Positions 11,788 through 22,563 of a DNA stretch of 44,598 nt are shown in pieces. This DNA is from Byssochlamys sp. IMV 00236. Lineage: Eukaryota > Ascomycota > Eurotiomycetes > Eurotiales > Thermoascaceae. Both the position numbers and the translations under genes were made by a program. Numbering within the stretch: position 1 is the first letter of the stretch; every line of letters starts with the position of its first letter. The DNA is taken from positions 1-44,598 of the forward strand of contig MSJH02000748.1 in the NCBI GenBank assembly GCA_001931875.2, given 5' to 3'. The notes under the pieces were generated by a model. That model made no database searches and was not told the origin of the DNA. It worked only from the letters and a program-made list of their open reading frames with translations.

Positions 11788-14092
11788 TTATTCTTCTTTA
11801 TGTCCTAGTGTAGCCAATTGATTCAAGAATTGATGTGGGGAGAGAATTTCTGTTGATCCATAAATGATCTTTCTTTTACTATTATTTTGCTAATTGTTTT
11901 ATGTGTTAATGAGTTGTTCTTTAATGGTTATAATAACTTACAGTAGCGAGTTCTTGTAAATTCTGATATTCCAAATAGTTTCCACCTCCTACAATAAAGA
12001 CAATTGCCTCTTGGAAGGCAATCTTGTGTTGACGAGGATTCTTTGAATTTTTACTGACTTTTGGGTCAAAGTATAAGTAGTCGCTTGCTTTGGATGCTTC
12101 ATTTGGAGGAGGCGACATGATATCAGAAACGATACTACTCACAACTAATTCTTTACGAGTAGGCAGCAAGTTCTTTACTCCTGACAGCAAGTTTTCAAAT
12201 CCTCCTCCTAATCCTCCTTCCTTCAGTCGATCAGACAACTATGGAAAATGGTTTAGTAAAATGTACGTGATACTAAAAACAGTATCGTCTACCTTATTTC
12301 CGATACTGCTAAATCCACGGAAAAGATCGTTTTGGGAGAAACCTGTCTGAGGTTGACCAGATGGTGCGATCATGGACGTCATTCTCATAAGCGCACGTAC
12401 TCTATATACATTAAGGGGAATTAAGCACACTATTCTTTCAACTTTACTTTTTTTTACTTTTTGATATAATCTAGTGGTCTCAAGTCACATCCAGCTTCGC
12501 TTAATGCCTTTTCGTAAGCATCCATGTCATCCTTTGGGATGTCTTCCAGAGTAGATAGATAATAGATCAAAAACAAGCGCATCTTATCCTCTGGGTTCTT
12601 CTTTGATGCATCGCGAATAGTCTCCAACAGCATGCTCTTGCTTTGTCTGGTAATATTTTCTTCCATTTGGAAAAAGCTATCCAGTTGTCTATCCTTTATA
12701 GCATTTAACAAGGCAGTAGCTACATTCATGTGCATGTCCAATGTCGCCTTTCTCGCTGTTAACTCGGGTAAGGCTGTGATAGCTGACTTGAGTAGTTTCG
12801 TATTGGACGACATATCAATCTGACCAACATCTTCCAACGAGGACACACCGCTGATACTCGTGATCTCGGCCGCATCTTTCTTGTACTTGTTCAATTCGAC
12901 ATCAATGTCTTCTGCTACCTGTGGGAAGGGACTGGATGCATTCTTTGTCCAAAAAAAGTCCTTGGTGTCAAGATCATAGCTCCTCTTTTTACCATCTTCT
13001 GCTTCAAGAGTGATCCTATTGAGATTCAAAGAAAGCACATCGTGAACGAGTGCCTCATAAGTCCATGAATGGCTCAACATCGGAGTCAAATCCATGCTTC
13101 TGTCCAATAAAATAAGTACAGGTCGCTGTAAGGTGTTGTTGTTATTTTCGGTAAACAAATTGGTTCTACTATTCATCACATGGTCGCGCAGTTTGCCATC
13201 AAGCTTTTGAGCGACCATTTCTGCTGCGTTTCCTCGAGGACAGCGGATGATAGGTATTGTGCCCATAGTCACAATGACTGAAAAGAGTGCATTCACTGTC
13301 TTGTCAATCGTTTCCTCAATCTGTGCTTCAGTTGCATCTGAGCTGTTTAGTCTGATAAAGGCATCAGGTTGACTAAGCGAAAAGACATTGGGGTTTGTGC
13401 AGATGAAGTTGAGATATTGATCGTAGACCTATCCTATATTTATTATTGGTTGAACAAACGACGACAAGCATTTCTTTCGCATCCTACCTGGCTAACAAGT
13501 TCGGCTGTATTATTCGTTGTTGTCATGGTCGCAAATTCGTCTAATAGTGATCGAGGTATTGCCGAGCAAAAATTAATATAATAGGAATCGTACAAGCTAC
13601 GACTCAAATCCTACTCCTACAGGTTAATATAATAATACTCTCTGGTTATTGCACGTCCTTACCTGACAGATTTTTTTGATATTCTCTATGGTAGGCTCGA
13701 CGAAATAGATGGCGGGTACGTCAGGTAACGCTGATCTCTCTTGGTTAATGAGCCTGTTTTAAATGTTAAAAAGACTGTTTATAAAAAGCGAACAATAGTC
13801 TCATACATGTGAACCGTTACTCCATTTTCACGTAAATCGTTGACTCTTAAAATAGATGAAATCACGTCTTGCCCAAACTTGTCAAAGATGAGAACCTTCC
13901 AAACAATATTCTCTGATTCATCTGCCACTAATGGTTCTTCTGCTGAATTCAAGTGAAGCATTTTGATAATGGCGGCTGTTAAGATGTGAGAAACACTACA
14001 CTTTATGTCATCTGGCATCATCCATTACCGCGTTGAGCACTGCGCAAAGAGTTTGCATCGACTAACGACAAAGGACTTGTTGGTTGTTGCAT
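11788..14092 (-). CDS. SLY1: SM-family vesicle-fusion protein Sly1 (SCFD1)
   Basis: Sec1/Munc18-family protein that binds syntaxin-type SNAREs for ER-Golgi fusion. Eight exons (14029-14092, 13807-13975, 13663-13753, 13488-13610, 12458-13428, 12293-12401, 11942-12238, 11788-11889) join in phase to 641 residues, the usual size for the family. Signatures are [57 protein letters not shown] and [13 protein letters not shown] near the N-terminal half, and [23 protein letters not shown] near the end. In the last intron two acceptors compete: ATTAG at 11890 keeps the frame, while the downstream ATAATAG would put a stop codon at the junction. All introns are 51-59 bp. Confidence 0.95.
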
Positions 14093-15941
14093 AAACAATG
14101 GTTAAAAAAGAAAAAAAGAAAATATATCAAGCTGTGCGCATTCTGAAATGTTTTTGTGCACCTGACAAAGAATTTTCGCGCACTTCACACTCACAATTTT
14201 CATCTACAGATCTTCCTTTCTCTCTCTCTCCAGCGTATATTGGGCATCCGCTACTGCCGACTTTTTCTTTTAGTTACGTTGATAATTACATATCAGTTAA
14301 CGAATAGTGCAGATCATATCTACTCATTGCTACTGTTTAATCGATCATGCCTCTATATCTCTGAGACATAGTAGCATCGTTCGATTCGAACGCTCTCTCT
14401 CTACCTGGAGAAAATGTATCACAAAGACCATAGCTTATCTGCTTAGCACAAGTCTCATAAAACAGGCACGTCAAATAGTATACATACGGATTCAGTAAGA
14501 AAAGAACTTTTTTTTTCGAATAACAGTATCATTGATTATTAGGAGTAAGTGTCCAAGCTTCGGGAGGAGAACCGTGTTCGATACGGCGATGAAATTCATG
14601 TGGTCTACCATATCCACAATGTACACTATTGGCGAGCTTGAATATGTTCTTCCAAGCATTCATGACATTTTGCCAAAGCAATCCACATTGACGAAGGGAC
14701 GCTATGGAAGTTCAGCAAATGCTTGTTACTGGCTCCCGTAAATCTTCATTATGTGTTACCATTAGCCCATAAATATATGCATGTGGTTCATTAATAAATA
14801 CCTGCTTAGCTTTAAACTTGACAAGTTAAAGACAGTGTTGAACATATAAAGATTAGCTTCCTTATGAATATTCTTTCACTATTCTTGAACCCAAGTGAGG
14901 TTTTTTTTTTAGCATACTGATTTTTGCGCTTATTTGTGTATCATTAAATAAAGGTTATGTTTATTTAATTAAACGCATACCAATTAGTTTGGATCAAATG
15001 CACAATAGTATGTGTTTACATGTATTTTTCTATCTTACACCGAAACTGTCTTTATCAGTCCAAGCAAATTAATGCGTAAAGGGAAAGTTGACTCAGGGCC
15101 AGACGTATGTGCAGACATATCCATTTAACCAAGAATATAAAATATGTTTATATCCAATACTAAACGACCATGACAACAGTGTCTACACGAATCTGTTTAA
15201 TATAAAAGAAAAACAACATTTTATGCAATAAAAAGGACACAACAGCTCTTTGGTTTATACTTTTAACTCAAATGAAAATCAAGCTTACTATTCTTACTAT
15301 CTAATAATGGCGAAAGTCTATTGCAAAAACGACAAGCTTATACAAATCTAGTCAGACTTATTGCCAAGCAAGCATGCAAATTCAGAAAACTAGCAGCAAA
15401 ATCAACAGCAGTTTAAAGAAACCTCATAATGTCAGAATTTATAAAATACCACATATTTTTTAAGCTTTTTGTTTCTATGCGTCACTAAAAAAGTGATAAA
15501 GGCAGATGAACTTTATTTCAGAGCAAGGGAAGCAAGTGTAACCGTAATATTATAAAGACAACGAGTGTCATGGCTTGAGTTGGAATAGTTCAAAAATGAA
15601 CTTTTACTGTACATTATTACCTTTTGGGAGAACGGGCGCTGTCAGATGGTCAGTAGCCAAAGTGCATCATCAATATTGAAAAACTGAGCAAGTTAAGAGA
15701 GGTACCCATAAACCAATGCTTTGAAGTCCAGAAAAATAATTGGAATACGGATATAGAACTATAAAAAGTTTTGTCAAGTCCACACTTTCGTGTAAAAAAA
15801 ATTCCAGTATATATATATTTTAGTGATTGAGTATATTGTATGTATAAAAGGGATTGCAATGTACAAAAGGGGAACTATCAAGAAGGAAACAGTAAATGGA
15901 AAGTAAGGGGAATGTTTGTATAATATACACCATCTTTACTA
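14093..15941. other. gene-poor 1.8 kb stretch with a possible decayed coding remnant
   Basis: It contains the SLY1 promoter side (14093 onward), a pyrimidine-rich block near 14215-14230 and AT-rich DNA. The one coding-like part is on the minus strand at about 14535-14745. No intact gene, tRNA or long repeat is visible. Confidence 0.5.
14535..14745 (-). pseudogene. possible decayed coding remnant, family unknown
   Basis: Read on the minus strand, two frames in succession look protein-like: one has MWIALAKCHECLEEHIQA (a TPR-like feel), and the other, offset, ends GYGRPHEFHRRIEHGSPPEA and a few more residues before a stop. Neither frame is open throughout, and no intron with good signals joins them. 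It could be a broken gene end, a transposon scrap or chance. I do not recognise the family. Confidence 0.25.
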
Positions 15942-18024
15942 TCAAGTGTTCTTTGACAATCCATATTCCAACTCTACCTTCTTTAGAATATCTCGAAACA
16001 TATTGATCATCACAGACTCACTGGCAGATTCATCCGTCTTGCCTTTCTGATCAGGTATTGTAGCCTCAGTAGTAGGCTTTTCTTCCTGTTTGGGTGAGAT
16101 CGACGCAGACGCTTGATCTTGCTCGGGCGACGTCAGTTCAGAAGCAAGTTCGACGCTTTTTTTCTGCTTTGGTAAGTTTAACTCAGATGAGGAGCTAATA
16201 GATCTTTGACTTTGTTTAGATGGCATCGGCTCGGTTACCCTTTCTTTCTGTCTAGACTTTGCAGCCTCAGAGAGTTCAAAAGTCCTTTCTTTTCGTTTGG
16301 CTGTTAGAGGTTCAGGAGGCTCAATAGTTCGTCCTTTCAGCTTGGGCACAGTTCGCTCAGCCTTTGGCCTTTAGAACTTCAGGATGTTCAATCATTCGTT
16401 CTTTCAGCTTGGGTATACTTGTACTCTTTATATCTGAAGAAGTGTCTGCCTTTGCCTGTTTCTTCTTCTTTGAGGATGCAGGCGTCATGTACTCTGCATA
16501 CTCTTCTGGTGAGATAGGGCTATTTGGAATATCCTTGAATCCTTTTGTAAAATCTTGCTCTGCCTTAATCTCTACAGGTGAACCGCAAGCATTTCAATGA
16601 ACGGGCCGTATCATCTGCAGCTCAGCACAATCCTCCAGATGCCCCTGAGAGGAATCAAGCCTGCAATGCCTACAGTTCTCCGGCTCTGCTTTCCGTCTCT
16701 TTACGTAATCTAGTTCATCTTGACACATTCTCTTTTGTGACGAAGATAAACTCTTAATCATTGAAAACTGGTTGGTTGTATCTTTATGCACCATGGTCAC
16801 TTTGGTCGTTAGATCTTTACGAACCATGGTGACTTTACTGAGCAAGTCCTTATGAACCATTGAAATTTGAGTAGTGGCCACTGGTTTATTCATGCTTGAT
16901 ATCATATTAAGTGTATCCTTTTTGATCATAGAAAGCGAGGAACTGCCAGCAATTCTTCGATCTGACAGAGGCAATGCACTTGTTGGAGCTCTTGGATATA
17001 TCGTATATGAGTTGTAAGCGAGGGTTATGTCTGGTATAGGCGCTATAGGAACTATGGTTCTAGTTTCTACTGGATTAACGCGTTCGTGATCCATCTCTAG
17101 TAATTCTAGCTCTTCTGCTTTTCTTGTTGTGATTGGAATAGTTGCATCGATGCGGCGTCAAGGTAGTCTTCCTTTTCTTCAAGTAAGGATTGCAGCCTCT
17201 CAAGACTGTCATTGATGGTAGAGTAAGGGCCTTCAAGATAACCTTGTTCTTGAAGAGCCTCTGAGAGACAAGACTTGATGAGCATCTTTAGAGGATCCTG
17301 AGTGGATTGAATGAAGAAATGAACGAGTATAGGACCATCTGGTATCATTGCTTTTTTCCATGCATTCGTGAAACGATGAAATATTTATAGCTGGTTCACC
17401 ATTTGCTTGTTTGGTGCTAATAAACTGTTGACGACTCTTTTGTAGATCCAAAGTGATATCCCAGCGTAAGGTCAACTTTTCGCGAATTTCCTTCCAATAC
17501 GTCATTTTAAGTGTTGGTTCTAAACCAAAGGCTTGTTCAAACCATTTCATGATTTTTTGGTCACCTCCCTTACGCACAGACGCGGCCAGATACTGGAGCC
17601 AGGAGGCATCAAGGTCGACGCGATAAAACGCCAAGGTTGACTCAAATTTTTCAATAAAGTCATATATTGTCAAAAAGGTATTACCTTGATCTACTTCTTC
17701 TTGGAATATATGTTTGAGCATAGATGTATCACATAAGCTGAATGGTGGTATGGTTGTTCCTTTGGAAGGAGTAGCAGGGATGGTGGTAGGAGTAATAGAA
17801 GTAATAGTAATAGTAGTAACAGACACTGGTATGGTCACTTTTGGTAAATTAACTGATTTTGCTGATAGAGAATTTTGGATAGTACTGAGACGTTCCTCGC
17901 AATGCTGAAGTTCTTGCTTTATTTGTCTGATTTTCTCGTCAAGCAGTTGTAGATCATGTTGCATATTAGTATCAGATCTTGACATGACTAGCTGTTCTAT
18001 CTTTTCTGATAGATTTATAACCAT
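15942..18024 (-). pseudogene. Gag-like retroelement frame, interrupted
   Basis: Resembles the Gag-like proteins of Ty3-type elements common in Mucoromycota; this is an inference from memory of the family. The 5' part (18024 to about 17360) has a coiled coil, then a Ser/Thr/Pro linker, then a helical capsid-like region (VYDF-type motif read here as TIYDFIEKFE, KIMKWFEQAF). The frame shifts by one at a run of six A (plus-strand T at 17352-17357). Reading resumes in MIPDGPILVHFF and continues through repeats related to MVHKDL and a Cys/His cluster (CRHC with nearby H and C) to a TGA at 16594-16596. Coding character resumes beyond the TGA in the same frame, then shifts again near 16361-16373 before ending at 15942. 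No reverse transcriptase, integrase or LTRs are seen. It could be a dead orphan Gag or a host-adopted gene with sequence errors. Confidence 0.55.
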
Positions 18025-18777
18025 CGTTGTAAGCCCTCATAAGTAATTGCGCTTACAGAATCAGATACATTGCTTGATCTTAATCAAAGGCAGCTGTTCA
18101 GCTTGCTGTAGGGACATTAGCAGAGCTTGTATTTTTTTTTATATTTGGTAAAAAGCACAAACTCCGCAGATAACGCTTTATGTCAAACGAATAACAAAGT
18201 AGGCTGAGTAACAAAGCAATGACCGAACGCATAAGCCATTGAATCACATTGGCTTTGAATGAAGCACATATGCTTAGCGTTTGTTTCACAAGTAATGATA
18301 TCATAAAGTCACTATTTTTTTTTATTCGTTGCCATGGTAAAAAAAAAAAATAAAGCTTAAAAAAAAAAGGTTGCAACGTGGAGGAATTGAATGACCGAAG
18401 ACAACCATGACAGATTGAAGACCGCACGAGGGAATAGGAGAAGAAGAGATAGACAAGACGTGATACAAAATAATTAATAGGTTCTACCCACGTACAAAGA
18501 AAATAAAAATATAAAATATGAAAGCTTAATAAGAATAAGCTATGTTGAAGTAAAAGTTCTTATAGAATCGTCTGCTATTTCTTTTTTAGACAAAGAAAAT
18601 ATAGTTTCAAGGATGTTTGCCTCATTAAGAATATAGTGTAGCACCGAGTAGCAAACTGTATAAATTTTTATAAAAATTTCTTTATTCTCTCTTTCTTTTT
18701 TCTTTTCTTTTAACTTTATTCCCCTTTTCTCTTTACTTTTTATACCCTTCTTTTTTTATCCTTCTTTTATTTTGTCT
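18025..18777. other. spacer upstream of the Ser-rich gene
   Basis: Contains A-rich and T-rich runs near 18310-18370 and a long pyrimidine-rich tract (18680-18775) with a TATAAA-like run (18659-18673) just before the Ser-rich gene start. A minus-strand open frame at 18098-18427 has one hydrophobic segment (SVIALLLSLLCYSF) but no recognised family, and its upstream half is homopolymer-derived. I leave it uncalled. Confidence 0.45.
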
Positions 18778-20119
18778 ATGGCAGATGAATCACACTTTAG
18801 AAAATACCATCTTACAAAGAATAGTAGCGTAAAATCAGATACATCATCTTCATCTCGCAAGTTTCGCTGGTCGTCTTGTTTTTCATTTGTGACAAATAAA
18901 TTAAAACGATATTCAAAATTAAATACTTCTCCATCATTCGAGGTTCTTCATGCTCTAAATGATGATCAAAAAGAGTTTTCAGTTCAAGGTAAAACATAAA
19001 AAAAAGTTTAAATGAGCAAGTCTAACCAAATAAATAGACTCAGCCAAGCTGACGACGATGACAGCATCCTCTTCTTTTACTTCACATAATGATATATCCT
19101 CATCTCAATGGAAAGAACCAACATCGTCCCTTCTTCCTCCTCCTAGACAGCCCAAGCCAAAGAGACAGAGTATCCAGATACCTACCAGTAACAAAGATCG
19201 CATTCCACTGATAGACCCTACACTCACACCTAAAGTAAAGCCCAAGTCTACCAAGGGACAACCCACTCTGTTACGCTTATCTCTTGACGCTGAATGTCTT
19301 CAATCACCTACACAAAGTATCAAAGACGATGATAACGAAAGTGTCTCTACTGGATACTCTGGTAGCACATCGAATCATCCCACTCCTTTCCGAAGTGGTA
19401 CACTTGGTGCCACAAAGCCATCAAGCGATTTGGTCATCCCACCCTTGCCTTCAAGGCCAACCAACTCTTCTCTCGATTCATGGTTGACCGCAACTGAGAA
19501 ACCATTAGACTCTTGCATCTCTGTAAGCGCGATGAGTCAACCTGAGGAAGAGGTTGACTTAATTGATGAGTCCAGACGGTTATCTCTTAAAGAAAGAAGA
19601 CGAAGAAAGTCACCCTTGACATTACCTGGCGCGGAGCAACTCACTTTAGCTATCAAGGAAACAAAGATAAGTGAAAACGAAGATCACACTTGGCGACATC
19701 AATTGGTAGAACAAAGCGTGATATACTCATTTCGAGATAAATATCGTCAAGAAGCCATGTTATCCTTAGAAGGAAAGAAACAACAAGAAGAAGAAAAGTC
19801 TTTGGATAATTCTAAAAATAAAAAAATCAGTAGCAAATCACGCCGATCATCTCACATTGATCAGCCATCAGAACTCACACAGAAAGAACGTAGTCAAGAA
19901 AGATCCGAAGGACTCGAAATTATCTGTGAAGATGAAATACCAAAAATAGTCTCTCGTGCCATGATACAAATACCAGAAACACCACCTCATCATCAACAAT
20001 TTACCCCCTCCTTGATTTCGGTGCCTTCTACGCCCAATTCTATTGATTCCTCCATGATTGATCATGAAGAATACCTTGTTCAGCAACATGCTTTGGCTGT
20101 CTGCTTAACTTCAGATTAG
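18778..20119 (+). CDS. Ser/Pro-rich disordered protein, unknown function
   Basis: I do not recognise it. Two exons (18778-18988, 19038-20119) give 430 residues; the intron has GTAAAA and AATAG ends and keeps the frame. The start ATG at 18778 follows a long pyrimidine-rich leader. The N terminus has a basic stretch (SSRKFRWSSCFSF, KLKRYSK). The middle is Ser/Pro/Thr-rich with PPPRQPKPKRQS, IPPLPSRP and RLSLKERRRRKSPL, which look like SH3-binding and basophilic kinase sites. A helical Glu/Lys/Gln patch (QEAMLSLEGKKQQEEEKS) precedes the tail. It may be a cortical or signalling scaffold, but that is a guess. It converges on SCO1 with 67 bp between the stops. Confidence 0.75.
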
Positions 20120-20186
20120 GCTGGTTCCTTTTTCTTTTTTTTTTGTTATATTAAACATTTATTTCTGTACATAAACTCCTTGTTCT

Positions 20187-21143
20187 TTAATGTGTCTTTT
20201 TATATTCTTCATAATAACTTTTGAAGCTTTTGGCAACTTCATCTGCTTCAGCATTCTGTCCGTAGCAATCGAGGAATTTGCCTTGAGGATCCATTAGGTA
20301 AAAGAAGATGGAATGGTCCACTAAATAATCATCTCCCTCACTAATATCAGGAGGAGATGACACATACACTCGAAAGAGTTTAGCTACTTTTCTAACTTCT
20401 TCATCTGTGCCTGTCAAACCAATCAAATTTGGATGAAAGTCCTTGACATACTCTCTCACTATTTCGGCTGTATCTCGTCTGGGATCACAAGTGATAAACA
20501 CAGGAACCAAGACATCTTGTCCATATTCCTTTTCTATGTACAATCATTAGATCATTTATATATACATATCATATCCACACTTTACTAGCCATGTCAACTA
20601 CTTGTGCCATTTTATCCAGTTCATCAGGACAGATATCAGGACAATGCGTAAATCCAAAATAAATCAAACTGAATTTACCCTTTAAATCGTCCGATCCAAA
20701 GGGTTTCATGGTTTCTGCATTTGTCAAGGTATATTCGCCTCCTAGCTTGGGTTTTCCAAACGATTCTGGTTTCTTTCTCTCAGCTTCTTTCTGTTCACGG
20801 AGCTTTTCTACCTTTGATTTTTCACTTTTAAAGTATAAGAGTAAGCCTGAGCCTACACCCAAGAATAAGGCGGCTGCTTTAAATGTAAAGGGCTATAAAT
20901 TATTTAGTATTGCCCTTATTTATGTATATTGTACACATACACCAACGGCAGCTTTAGCCTTTAGACTTTCTTCTCTAGAGGTAGCATAGGTGCGGTAAGG
21001 TAATAATGATTTGCTGTATTGGTATCTGATGAAAGAAGGCTTTGCCAGACAATTCGCAAGACGCTATTGGAATATAGAGTTAAGTTAAGCATTTCAACAT
21101 GATCTATTTAACAAACATTTCTACAAAATTGTCTCAGTGACAT
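20187..21143 (-). CDS. SCO1: mitochondrial copper chaperone Sco1
   Basis: Inner-membrane thioredoxin-like protein that delivers copper to cytochrome c oxidase subunit II. Four exons (21117-21143, 20941-21063, 20581-20892, 20187-20528) give 267 residues. The N terminus is Arg/Ser-rich, as in a mitochondrial presequence. A membrane segment lies at about 51-71 (ALFLGVGSGLLLYF). The copper site is CPDIC at Cys134 and Cys138, with the third ligand His226 in VDHSIF. FGFTHCPD, GLTG and YGQN motifs are typical of the family. In the last intron the acceptor AAAAG at 20529 keeps the frame, whereas the nearer CATAG does not. Divergent from SUMO. Confidence 0.95.
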
Positions 21144-21282
21144 GTTGCAGGGGGAATGAACAAGATCAAAAAGAAGCAAACCCGTCACTCGTATTATATA
21201 GCATCACGTGATATCGGACAATGAAAGCTTTAAATGGTAAACATGGTTTTTTTTTGCTTCTTTTTTCTGTAATCTGCGCAAA
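21144..21282. promoter_or_regulatory. shared divergent promoter of SCO1 and SUMO with a TCACGTGA box
   Basis: The two start codons are 139 bp apart. A perfect 10-bp palindrome ATCACGTGAT lies at 21203-21212; its CACGTG core is the classical site for bHLH factors such as Cbf1/USF. A TATTATATA run at 21192-21200 could serve as a TATA element. The direction in which each acts is not decidable. Confidence 0.5.
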
Positions 21283-21683
21283 ATGTCTGAAGAAAAGCAA
21301 GAAAAGAAAGAAAACGCTTCCAACGAACACATCAATCTTAAAGTTGTTGGCAATGTGAGTTTTATTTATACTTTATCTATTTATCACCAACTCTCTTTTA
21401 CCATTCCTCAATAGGACAACAATGAAGTGTTTTTCAAAATCAAACGTACCACTCAATTGCGCAAATTGATGGATGCCTACTGCGAACGTCAAGGAAAAGC
21501 ACCAGGATCAGTACGCTTTTTATATGACGGTACGCGTATTTTGAATCACAATACACCTAATGAGGTAAGTTACCATGATTGTAACTATACCATTTTTTTA
21601 AACCCTTTTTTTTTAATCTATAGTTGGATATGGATGACGGTGATAGTATTGATGTTATGGTCGAACAGATTGGTGGTTGCTAA
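21283..21683 (+). CDS. SMT3: small ubiquitin-like modifier SUMO
   Basis: Ubiquitin-fold modifier conjugated to lysines of nuclear and other proteins. Three exons (21283-21354, 21415-21564, 21624-21683) give 93 residues. An acidic/Lys-rich flexible head is followed by INLKVVG, FFKIKRTTQLRKLMDAYC and SVRFLYDGTRI, then DMDDGDSIDVMVEQIGGC. The protein ends Gly-Gly-Cys, so Ulp1-type processing would remove only one residue to expose the di-Gly. The splice sites are consensus and the size is normal. Confidence 0.97.
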
Positions 21684-21782
21684 CAAAGAGACCACAGAAT
21701 AAAGATAGTGCATGTTATTGGTTTATATGAAAAGACAGTCCATTTTATATACATTTTTTTTTCTGTTCTTCTTCTCCTGCCA

Positions 21783-22563
21783 ATGTCATTCATTACAAGC
21801 AAAAAGCTACTTACACTCATTTTAACTTTGAACAAGAAAGAACAAAAAGTATATATATATGGAAAATATGCTGTAGCTTAATATATATATTAATATAAAA
21901 GAAAGGTCCTCTTGGGGATGAAAAAAAGAGGCTTTGGAGCCAACAAGTTCAATGGTAACTATATTGCTATTATACATAACCAACAATGTATTCACGCTCA
22001 AATAAAAGGCTTTGGAGGTAAAGTTGAATTGGGAGAGACAATTGAAGAAGGAGCAAGAAGAGAGCTATTTGTAAGTTGTAAGTATTTTTTATACCATGTT
22101 ATTCATTCATCAATATAGGAAGAAGCAGGCATTGAAGCTATTGATATGAAAAAAGTTGCTATCAACTTATTTACCTTTGAACATGATCCAGTTGCATTAG
22201 AGACGCACATTTTTGTTGTTGAATCATTCAAAGGAGAGCCTATAGAGTAATAAGTGTCATTTTATAATATATATAATTATTCATCATGTATTAGGACAGA
22301 GGAAATGAGACCTGAATGGTTTGACTATAAAGACATTCCTTTTGATCAAATGTGGACAGACGATAAATATTGGTTTCCTTTTCTTCTTGAACTGAAAAAG
22401 TTCATTGGATACTTCCATTTTGCACAAGTAAAATATATACATATTAGAGATGTACATCTTGCTTACTTTACTATAGGATCAAAAGACAATCCTGAAACAA
22501 CAGCTCAATACTGTGGATGATGGTCATGTATTGACCGAATTTGACTTGAAGTCAATCATATAA
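21783..22563 (+). CDS. Nudix hydrolase, MTH1/NUDT1-like 8-oxo-dGTPase
   Basis: Likely sanitises oxidised purine nucleoside triphosphates. Six exons (21783-21848, 21906-21954, 22009-22070, 22119-22246, 22295-22427, 22477-22563) give 174 residues, slightly longer than human NUDT1. [20 protein letters not shown] is followed by the complete Nudix box (G42 to I64: KVELGE, then RELFEEAGI). [18 protein letters not shown] and the FxGYF-type motif (FIGYFHF) match NUDT1 specifically. The exon 1 junction uses an AAG acceptor at 21905, which joins the family-typical VLLGMKKRG in phase. A tail of about 15 residues extends beyond the human end. It starts 99 bp after the SUMO stop on the same strand. Confidence 0.93.

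Noticed and set aside
14371..14386. CGTTCGATTCGAACG, resembling a tRNA T loop
   Set aside because: It is a simple palindrome; no acceptor stem, A box or anticodon arm can be drawn around it.
17352..17357. programmed +1 frameshift in the Gag-like frame
   Set aside because: No Ty1/Ty3-type slippery heptamer, and other lesions downstream favour simple decay or sequence error.
18098..18427. 109-codon minus-strand frame with one hydrophobic segment
   Set aside because: Starts in homopolymer-derived text, no recognised domain; kept only as a note in the spacer entry.
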